Positions 22,073-27,416 of a DNA stretch of 27,416 nucleotides are shown here, piece by piece. The position numbers and the translations under genes are program-made. Under the pieces are notes generated by a model. That model made no database searches. It saw only the letters and a list, made by a program, of their open reading frames with translations, and was not told the DNA's origin. Source of the DNA: RSA11 sp965652565 (lineage in GTDB: Bacteria; Actinomycetota; Thermoleophilia; Solirubrobacterales; 70-9); the NCBI GenBank assembly GCA_965652565.1, contig CBFGWL010000035.1:1-27416 (forward strand). The letters are read 5' to 3'. How positions within the stretch are numbered: the stretch's first letter is position 1; each line of letters starts with the position of its first letter.

Positions 22073-23910
22073 AGGCGCGCCACCTCCTCGCGCTCTTCGA
22101 GGTCGCGCTGCAGGAACACGGAGTCCTCGCAGCCGTGCTCGGCGATCTCCCGGTAGAGCTCGCAGCGCTCGAGGAGCTCCTCGTGCGTGCCGCGGTCGAC
22201 GATCCGCCCCGCGTCCATGACCACGATCTCATCCGCGAGCGAGATCGTGGACAGCCGGTGCGCGACCACGAACGTCGTGCGCCCCGCCATCACCTCGCGC
22301 AGGCCGCGCTTGATCGCATCCTCGGTCGTCGCGTCGACCGACGACGTCGCGTCGTCCAGGATCAGGATGCGAGGGTCGGCGAGCAGGGCGCGCGCGATCG
22401 CGATCCGCTGACGCTGGCCGCCCGAGAGCGTCATGCCCCGGTCGCCGACGATCGTCTCGTAGCCGTCGGGGAGCGCCTCGATGAACCCGCGCGCCTGCGC
22501 GAGCTCGGCCGCGCGCTCGATCTCCTCCTGCGTGGCGTCCGGCCGCGCGTAGGCGATGTTCTCGGCAACGGTGGCGGAGAAGAGGAAGCTCTCGTCCGCG
22601 ACGAACGCGACCTCGCGCCGCAGCGACTCGAGGTCCACGTCGCGTAGGTCCGCGCCGTCGATCAGCACCGAGCCCTCGGTCGGGTCGTACAACCGCGCGA
22701 GCAGCGCGACCAGGCTGGTCTTGCCCGAGCCGGTCGGGCCGACGAGCGCGATGGTGCTCCCGGCCTCGACTTTCAGGTCCACGTCCGCGAGTGCCGGCCC
22801 GCCGCTCGTGGGCGCCGCCCCGTTGCCGCCGGTGAGCGCCGCGGCCGAGGCGGCCGCCCCGAGCTCGGGCACCGGGTAGGCGAGCGAGACACCGCGGAAC
22901 TCCACGGCTCCGGGCCCGTCCGGGAGCGGCGGCGCGTCCGGTGGGCTCGTCACCCGTGGCTCGCGGTCGAGGATTTCGAACATCCGGTTGCCCGAGGCGA
23001 CCGCGCGCTGCGCCATGCCCAGCGCCATGCCGAGCATGCGCATCGGGCCGGTGAGCATGATCAGGTAGATGTAGAACGCGCTGAAGTCACCCAGGCTCAT
23101 CCCGCCGTTGATCACGGAGCGTCCGCCGAGGAAGAGCACGATGGCGAGCCCGATCTGCGGGATGAACCCGAGCAGGGGGGAGTAGAAGGCCCGCAGCCGC
23201 GTGGAATACACGTTCTGGTCGAACACGCGCGCGACCGAGTTGCGGAAGCGCTGCAGCATGTAGGGCTCGCGCGAGAACGCCTTGACCACGCGGATGCCGG
23301 ATACCGATTGCTCGGCCTCCGCCGTGAGCTCGGCGATGCGCTGCTGCACCTCCTGCAGCGCCGGTCGCGAGAGGCGGCTGTAGCGCGCTGCCGTGAGCAC
23401 CACGAACGGCACCGGGGCCAGCGCGAGCAGCGCGAGCCAGGGGTTGATCGCGATCATCACCGCGCTCGCGAGCAGGATGGTGAGCGCGTTCTGGGTCAGG
23501 AAGATGAGCCCGTAACCGAGGAAGAAGCGGATCGACTGCAGATCGACCGTGGCTCGCGACATGAGCTGCCCGGTCTGCTGGGTGTCGTAGAACCCGAGCT
23601 CCAGGGTCTGCAGGCGCTCGTACATGCGCTCGCGCAGGTCGAACTCGACCGCGACCGACACCCGGCCCGCGATCAGCCGGCGGATCACCGTGAGCGCGAG
23701 GCGCAGCAGCCCCGCGCCCACGATGGCGAGCGCCAGCGGCCACAAATCGGGCCGCACGCTCCCCGCGTGCTCGATCTCATCGACGGTGCGGCCGACGAGG
23801 TACGGGATGAGCACGGTCATACCCATCGCCGCCCACGCGAAGACGAGCGAGCCGATCGCCGCGCCCCGGTAGGGACGCAGGAATCCGAGCAGCCGCCGCA
23901 GGGTCGACAT
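22069..23910 (-). CDS. ABC half-exporter with degenerate Walker B (Glu to Asp)
   Basis: A 613-residue B-type exporter half: six transmembrane helices (about 15-310) and an ATPase domain (about 340-600). Walker A is LVGPTGSGKTSLVAL, the signature is canonical LSGGQ, and the switch His is in VVAHRLST. Walker B reads ILILDDATSSVD, so the catalytic Glu is Asp. Together with the LSAGQ signature of the partner this builds one weak ATP site, as in TM287/288-type heterodimers. An Ala/Gly-rich insertion of about 25 residues sits between the A-loop (SLAYPVPE) and Walker A. The start is ATG 23908-23910. A TATAGT hexamer lies 8 bases upstream inside a small palindrome. First gene of its own transcript, though 49 bases behind the DrrB-like gene. 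Confidence 0.92.
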   Translation of the reverse strand: MSTLRRLLGFLRPYRGAAIGSLVFAWAAMGMTVLIPYLVGRTVDEIEHAGSVRPDLWPLALAIVGAGLLRLALTVIRRLIAGRVSVAVEFDLRERMYERLQTLELGFYDTQQTGQLMSRATVDLQSIRFFLGYGLIFLTQNALTILLASAVMIAINPWLALLALAPVPFVVLTAARYSRLSRPALQEVQQRIAELTAEAEQSVSGIRVVKAFSREPYMLQRFRNSVARVFDQNVYSTRLRAFYSPLLGFIPQIGLAIVLFLGGRSVINGGMSLGDFSAFYIYLIMLTGPMRMLGMALGMAQRAVASGNRMFEILDREPRVTSPPDAPPLPDGPGAVEFRGVSLAYPVPELGAAASAAALTGGNGAAPTSGGPALADVDLKVEAGSTIALVGPTGSGKTSLVALLARLYDPTEGSVLIDGADLRDVDLESLRREVAFVADESFLFSATVAENIAYARPDATQEEIERAAELAQARGFIEALPDGYETIVGDRGMTLSGGQRQRIAIARALLADPRILILDDATSSVDATTEDAIKRGLREVMAGRTTFVVAHRLSTISLADEIVVMDAGRIVDRGTHEELLERCELYREIAEHGCEDSVFLQRDLEEREEVARL

Positions 23911-23918
23911 CTAGATCA

Positions 23919-23937
23919 ACTATACGAAGTGAAGTAT
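23919..23937 (-). promoter_or_regulatory. Promoter and operator of the ABC half-exporter pair
   Basis: On the minus strand TATAGT (23924-23919) ends 8 bases before ATG 23910, suggesting a leaderless message. The plus-strand dyad ATAC-N8-GTAT (23922-23937) overlaps it, a 4-8-4 layout like PadR boxes (ATGT-N8-ACAT). This AT-rich patch is conspicuous in its GC-rich setting. Confidence 0.45.
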
Positions 23938-23949
23938 TGGACCCGCGGG

Positions 23950-23972
23950 CCGGCGCGCCCTAGGCGCGCCGG
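23950..23972 (-). terminator. Perfect 10-bp inverted repeat with the stop codon as loop
   Basis: CCGGCGCGCC (23950-23959) and GGCGCGCCGG (23963-23972) flank the 3-base stop of the DrrB-like gene at 23960-23962. It may act as a terminator or partial attenuator ahead of the half-exporter genes. No U-tract follows on the minus strand. Confidence 0.5.
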
Positions 23973-24805
23973 TACATCCGCGTCGTCAGCGGGGCGAAGA
24001 TCGCCGTCAGCAGCGCTGCGGTCCCCAGGGCGATGAGCACGTCGCTGCTCGCCACGTCGCCCGCCATGAAACCGCGCGAGGCGTCCGCCAGGATCGAGAT
24101 CGGGTTCACGTTCACGAACGCCTCGAGGGCGCTCGGCAGCGTCTCCGGGTCGACGAAGACGTTGCTCAGGAACGTGAGGGGGAAGATCCCCATGAACCCG
24201 GCGTTCATGACCGCGTTGGGCGAGCGCATCAGCAGCCCCATCGTCGTGAACACCCACGACAGGCCGAACGAGAAGATGACGACCAGCGCAAGCGCTGCGA
24301 GGACGCCGCCGAGCCCGGCCTCGGCGCGGTAGCCGAGGATGTAGCCGACGGTCATGATCACCACGCCGGCGATCACGTAGCGCACGGAGTCGCCGAGCAG
24401 CGCGCCGACGAGCGGCGCAGGCTGCCAGACGGGCAGCGAGCGGAAGCGATCGACGACGCCCTTCGTGAGGTCCGTGTTGATCGAGATCCCGGAGTAAACC
24501 GTCGTGAACAGCACGGACATGACGAGCATGCCGGGCAGGATGTACTGCAGGTATTCCTTGGTCGAGCCGGCGATCGCGCCGCCGAACAGGTAGGTGAACA
24601 TCAGCACGAACATGATCGGCGTGATCGTCACGTCGAGCAGCTGCTCGGGCACGTGCTTGATCTTGAGCATGCCGCGCCAGCCGTAGGCCATGGCGGCCTG
24701 CATGGCGCTCGCGCGCTTCGGGCGCGGGCCCGACGCGAGCGCCTTGTGCATCGCCTCCTCGACGGAGGGCTGCTGATCGGGTCGTGAGTTGGAAGTCGTC
24801 GTCAT
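23960..24805 (-). CDS. ABC-2 type permease, DrrB-like
   Basis: A 281-residue integral membrane protein with six hydrophobic segments after a cytoplasmic N-terminus of about 50 residues. ABC-2 marks include TPIMFVLMFTYLFGGAI, YLQYILPGMLVMSVLFTTVYSG, GVVDRFRSLP and the PLTFLSNVFVDPETLP segment with NVNPIS shortly after, typical of daunorubicin-resistance-type permeases that export drugs, lipids or polyketides. The start is ATG 24803-24805, overlapping the ATPase stop by 4 bases (ATGA). It is the membrane partner of the DrrA-like ATPase. Confidence 0.92.
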   Translation of the reverse strand: MTTTSNSRPDQQPSVEEAMHKALASGPRPKRASAMQAAMAYGWRGMLKIKHVPEQLLDVTITPIMFVLMFTYLFGGAIAGSTKEYLQYILPGMLVMSVLFTTVYSGISINTDLTKGVVDRFRSLPVWQPAPLVGALLGDSVRYVIAGVVIMTVGYILGYRAEAGLGGVLAALALVVIFSFGLSWVFTTMGLLMRSPNAVMNAGFMGIFPLTFLSNVFVDPETLPSALEAFVNVNPISILADASRGFMAGDVASSDVLIALGTAALLTAIFAPLTTRMYRRA

Positions 24806-25785
24806 GCCACCTGCTCCTCAATCTCGAGCTCGTCGCTGGGCTCCTCTGCGGGTCGCCCGGTGAGCGCCATGAACACCTCGTCGAGCGTCGGCTGACCGAG
24901 CGAGAAGTCGGCGATGCGCACCCCGGCGCGCGTCAGCTCACCGACGAGCTCGGCGCCGCGATCGGCGTCCGGGCAGGTCGCGGTGAGCGCCGCGGGGTCG
25001 GGCTCGAGATGGACCGCATCGGCTCCGAGCTCGCGGACCAGGACGCGCTCCGCGTCGGGCCGCTGCTCCGGGTCGAGCAGCCGCACGTGCAGCGACCCCG
25101 TGCCGACGGACGCCTTGAGCTGTCCGGGCGTGCCCTCGGCGATCACCCGGCCGTGGTCGATCACCGCGATCCCGTCGGCGAGCTGGTCGGCCTCGTCGAG
25201 GTACTGGGTGCAGAGCAGGATCGTCGTGCCGGCCTCGCGCAGGGCGCGGATGATCTCCCACACCTGGTTGCGCGAGCGCGGATCGAGGCCCGTGGTGGGC
25301 TCGTCCAGGAAGAGCAGCTCGGGCGTGACGACCAGGCTCGCCGCGATGTCGAGGCGGCGGCGCATCCCGCCCGAGTAGTTCTTCACCTGCCGCGTTGCCG
25401 CGTCGGCCAGGCCGAAGGCTTCGAGCAGCTCGTCGGCGCGCCGCTTCGCCGCGTCGCGATCGAAGCCGAGCAGGCGGCCGAGCAGGATCAGGTTCTCGCG
25501 GCCGGTCAGATCCTCGTCGACCGAGGCCATCTGGCCCGTGAGGCTGACCGCGCCGCGCACCTCGTCGGCTTCGTCGACGATGTCGTGGCCGAGGACGCGG
25601 GCCGAGCCCCCGTCCGGGCGCAGCAGCGTCGCGAGCATGCGGATCGTCGTTGTCTTGCCGGCGCCGTTGGGTCCGAGCACGCCGTAGACACTGCCGCGGC
25701 GGACGGCGAGGTTGACGCCGTCGACCGCTTTCGTGTCTCCGAAGGATTTTTCGAGGCCGCTGGCCTCGATAGCGAGGGGGGTCAT
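24802..25785 (-). CDS. ABC transporter ATPase, DrrA-like
   Basis: A 327-residue ATPase. Walker A is GVLGPNGAGKTTTIRML at about 36-52, Q-loop SLTGQMASVDEDLTGREN, signature NYSGGMRRRLDIAASL, Walker B LLFLDEPTTGLDPRSRNQ and switch region LCTQYLDEADQLAD. The GQMASVDEDLTGRENL wording and the C-terminal extension (about 225-327) ending in a QPTLDEVFMALTG motif are the marks of the DrrA/daunorubicin-resistance ATPase group, where the tail contacts the permease. The start is ATG 25783-25785. The promoter region upstream shows a 19-bp spacer typical of MerR-controlled promoters. First gene of the leftward ABC operon. The natural substrate is unknown. Confidence 0.94.
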   Translation of the reverse strand: MTPLAIEASGLEKSFGDTKAVDGVNLAVRRGSVYGVLGPNGAGKTTTIRMLATLLRPDGGSARVLGHDIVDEADEVRGAVSLTGQMASVDEDLTGRENLILLGRLLGFDRDAAKRRADELLEAFGLADAATRQVKNYSGGMRRRLDIAASLVVTPELLFLDEPTTGLDPRSRNQVWEIIRALREAGTTILLCTQYLDEADQLADGIAVIDHGRVIAEGTPGQLKASVGTGSLHVRLLDPEQRPDAERVLVRELGADAVHLEPDPAALTATCPDADRGAELVGELTRAGVRIADFSLGQPTLDEVFMALTGRPAEEPSDELEIEEQVA

Positions 25786-25862
25786 GGGGATGGGCTTTCT
25801 CCTATGGGGTTTGGCGACAGTAACACCGGTTTCGGTCCGCTCCTAGGGACTGGGGGGCGAGT

Positions 25863-25882
25863 CCGAACTAATCGGTGTTCGG
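25863..25882. promoter_or_regulatory. Dyad CCGAAC-N8-GTTCGG near the ABC transcription start
   Basis: CCGAAC (25863-25868) and GTTCGG (25877-25882) form a perfect 6+6 palindrome. It lies just downstream of the proposed -10 on the minus strand, roughly at +1 to +20, where a repressor would block. It is not a LexA box, because the spacing is 8. Confidence 0.35.
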
Positions 25883-25885
25883 GGC

Positions 25886-25916
25886 ACCGTAAAAGCTCAA
25901 CCGCACTTGAAGTCAA
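25886..25916 (-). promoter_or_regulatory. Candidate MerR-type promoter of the DrrAB-like operon
   Basis: On the minus strand TTGACT (25916-25911) is followed by exactly 19 bases and then TACGGT (25891-25886, fits TAnnnT). A TCAA-N6-TTGA dyad (25897-25910) lies inside the over-long spacer. This geometry is the hallmark of promoters that MerR-family activators untwist. The predicted leader before ATG 25785 is about 95 bases. No merR gene is in the window. Confidence 0.4.
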
Positions 25917-25940
25917 GGGCGAATTTGTGGAACCTCGCGA

Positions 25941-25946
25941 TAACTT
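25941..25946 (+). promoter_or_regulatory. -10-like TAACTT for the small Cys protein and kelch genes
   Basis: TAACTT fits TAnnnT and ends 6 bases before GTG 25953. No Shine-Dalgarno lies between, so a leaderless message is suggested. No clear -35. Confidence 0.35.
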
Positions 25947-25952
25947 GACGTC

Positions 25953-26126
25953 GTGAGGGCCGGGCTTTGTGACACCTGCGCGCACCAGCGGCTCGTGCGC
26001 AACACGCGCGGCTCCACGTTCTCGCTCTGTCAGCGCTCTCGCGACGACGAGCGTTATCCGCGCTATCCGCGCCTGCCGGTCACGCGCTGCCCGGGGTACG
26101 AGCGCCGGGCCCAGGAGGCGCGGTGA
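25953..26126 (+). CDS. 57-residue four-cysteine protein, possible zinc ribbon
   Basis: The frame GTG 25953 to TGA 26124-26126 encodes 57 residues, short enough to be skipped by length cut-offs. It begins MRAGLCDTCAHQRLVRN and has cysteines at CDTC (6 and 9), SLCQRSRDD (26) and TRCPGYE (48), with the motif YPRYPRLPV before the last one. The CxxC...C...CPGYE pattern and the RNTRGSTFSLC wording recall a small conserved actinobacterial family that I cannot name; four cysteines suggest one zinc ion. It overlaps the kelch gene by 4 bases (GTGA), so the two are coupled, and a -10-like TAACTT lies 6 bases upstream. Function unknown. Confidence 0.75.
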   Translation: MRAGLCDTCAHQRLVRNTRGSTFSLCQRSRDDERYPRYPRLPVTRCPGYERRAQEAR

Positions 26127-27121
26127 CGACCCGCCTCGCGCGCGTGCTGATCGCGGGTGTGGCCGCGAGCCTCGCGGGCGGCGCGATCGTCTTCGCCGCG
26201 ACGAGCGGCGGCGGCAACCCGGCGCCGCGCGCTGGCGCCGGGTGGGTTGCGCTCGAGCCGAGTCCGCTGCAGCGCAGCGAGGTCGGCGCCGCGCGGATCC
26301 GCGACCGCATCTACGTCGTCGGCGGCTTCCTGCGCAACGGCGGCACGACCGGCCGCATGGTCGCGTACGACATCTCGGCGGGCCGCTGGCTCAAGCGCCG
26401 CCCGCTGCCGCGCGGCGTGAACCATCCGGGTGTAGCGGCGCTGCGCGGGAAGCTCTACGTCCTCGGCGGGCAGCGCGGCCGCTCCCCGCAGCGCCGCGTC
26501 CGCGACTTCTGGCGGTACGCGCCGAAGCGCAACCGCTGGAAGCGCCTGCCCGCGCCGCCGGCGCCGCGCGGCGCGCTCGCGCTCGTCGGGCACGGGCGCA
26601 AGCTGTACGCGGTGGGCGGCTATTCGAACTCCAACCAGCAGCTGCGCAGCCTGCTCGTCTACGACATCCGCCGCAAGCGCTGGCGTAAGCGCGCGCCGAT
26701 GCCCACCGGCCGCAACCACCTCGCCGCCGTGTGGGCGGCCGGCGAGGTGTGGGCGATCGGCGGCCGGCGTCCCGGCGGCCAGAACCTGGCGGTCGTCGAG
26801 CGCTACGACCCCGCGACGAACACCTGGCAACCCGGACCCCCGCTCAACGTGCCGCGCAGCGGCATTGCGGCCACGCGCGTGCCCGGCTCGATCGTCGTCT
26901 TCGGCGGGGAGGAACTCGCCGAGGGCGACTCGACGATCCCCGAGGTCGAGCGACTGGACCTCAGCGACGTCGACGCGGGCTGGAGCTTCCTCGACGACAT
27001 GGTCACCCCCCGCCACGGCCTGGGCGGCGCGGCACACAAGGGCGTGGTCTACGCACTCGAGGGCGGCCCCCAACCCGCGCTCACCTACTCGAACGCAAAC
27101 GAGGCGCTGGCGGTGCCGTAG
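26123..27121 (+). CDS. Exported kelch-repeat beta-propeller protein
   Basis: A 332-residue protein with an N-terminal hydrophobic export segment (about 5-27, LARVLIAGVAASLAGGAIVF) followed by six kelch-type blades. The paired-glycine strands are IYVVGGF, LYVLGGQ, LYAVGGY, VWAIGGR, IVVFGGE and VYALEGG, and the blades carry the usual following Tyr and Trp (YDISAGRW, YAPKRNRW, YDIRRKRW, YDPATNTW). Such propellers bind proteins or glycans; galactose oxidase uses the same fold, but no copper-site residues are evident here. The blades are rich in Arg/Lys. AGGAGG at 26113-26118, 4 bases before GTG 26123, supports the start. It could be a membrane-anchored rather than freely secreted protein, since no clear cleavage site or lipobox is seen. 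Confidence 0.85.
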   Translation: MTTRLARVLIAGVAASLAGGAIVFAATSGGGNPAPRAGAGWVALEPSPLQRSEVGAARIRDRIYVVGGFLRNGGTTGRMVAYDISAGRWLKRRPLPRGVNHPGVAALRGKLYVLGGQRGRSPQRRVRDFWRYAPKRNRWKRLPAPPAPRGALALVGHGRKLYAVGGYSNSNQQLRSLLVYDIRRKRWRKRAPMPTGRNHLAAVWAAGEVWAIGGRRPGGQNLAVVERYDPATNTWQPGPPLNVPRSGIAATRVPGSIVVFGGEELAEGDSTIPEVERLDLSDVDAGWSFLDDMVTPRHGLGGAAHKGVVYALEGGPQPALTYSNANEALAVP

Positions 27122-27255
27122 GGGCGGGCGCGGCGTCGGGGTGGAGCGCTGCGTCCGCGGCGGCGCGGCCGGGGCGTGTGCGGCGACGCCGGCGCCGGGG
27201 ATCGGCGGCGAAGGAGGGGATCGCATTGGAGGAATCGCGACCTCGCAAGCACCCC

Positions 27256-27416
27256 GCAACGCGAGATCGCAGTTACGACGACGGCATCGTCGTTAGCGCG
27301 CACTCGCGCAGGGGTCGTCCACGAATTCGCGATTGAGACGACGGGGTCGTCGTAATCGCGCATTCGCGAGGGGGCGCCCACACGAACCCGCGATTCCGTC
27401 ACGCAGCGCAACGGAA
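27256..27416. repeat. Intergenic array of about 60-bp imperfect units with central dyads
   Basis: Dyads ACGACGA/TCGTCGT (27275-27281/27287-27293) and 27328-27342/27346-27360 (14 Watson-Crick or G-U pairs in 15) have centres exactly 60 bases apart. The segments between them also align (CACTCGCGCAGGGG at 27301 with CATTCGCGAGGGGG at 27361; CGCGATT at 27328 and 27389). A third, diverged unit runs to the window end. No gene is visible from 27122 onward. Confidence 0.6.

Noticed and set aside
25863..25882. LexA box before the DrrA-like gene
   Set aside because: GAAC and GTTC are 8 bases apart, not 4.
27256..27416. CRISPR array
   Set aside because: Units are imperfect throughout, lack unique spacers between constant repeats, and no cas gene is present.

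Overview
The window is GC-rich throughout, uses GTG and TTG starts, and carries many 4-base stop/start overlaps. Several operon-head genes have a -10-like hexamer directly in front of the start codon and no Shine-Dalgarno. Together with the gene content (H+-pyrophosphatase, a CeoBC-like TrkA pair beside an APC permease, DrrAB-like exporters, Tat-exported GH95, PKD/ThuA/kelch secreted proteins) this points to an actinomycetote, most likely Thermoleophilia/Solirubrobacterales. The class-level placement is inference from style, not from a marker gene.

Layout. 1-411 is the C-terminal end of a membrane H+-pyrophosphatase, followed by a strong terminator and two tandem T5-loop hairpins in a convergent gap. 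609-1816 (minus) holds an AAC(3)-type acetyltransferase and a glyoxalase I-like protein. 1886-8355 (plus) is a tightly coupled six-gene operon: APC+USP permease, small membrane protein, second APC+USP permease, two TrkA/RCK proteins and a FAD-dependent ferredoxin-reductase-like enzyme. The RCK proteins and several KimA-like motif residues suggest K+ transport rather than amino-acid transport. 8418-8488 is tRNA-Gln(CUG), and an HNH endonuclease gene with a perfect LexA-type box at its start follows. 9201-9908 encodes a membrane-anchored unknown.

10201-20106 is a probable glycan-utilisation locus. It has a 2065-residue exported modular protein (PQQ sugar dehydrogenase, PKD, ConA-like, ThuA, cupredoxin, PKD, ThuA, PKD, basic tail), a Tat-exported GH95 alpha-L-fucosidase with the same kind of basic tail, and a DeoR-family regulator. 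A 996-bp stretch (PKD+ThuA) occurs twice in the large gene, apparently without differences.

20138-25785 (minus) holds four ABC genes: a DrrA-like ATPase and DrrB-like permease behind a promoter with MerR-style 19-bp spacing, then two half-exporters with the asymmetric ATP sites of heterodimeric exporters and their own promoter/operator. 25953-27121 (plus) encodes a 57-residue four-cysteine protein, too small for routine ORF cut-offs, coupled to an exported kelch protein. The window ends in an intergenic array of about 60-bp units with dyads.

The most interesting points are the exact intragenic duplication around a nested cupredoxin, the shared C-terminal basic module, the KimA-like/RCK operon, the SOS-box HNH gene and the recurrent leaderless-promoter geometry.
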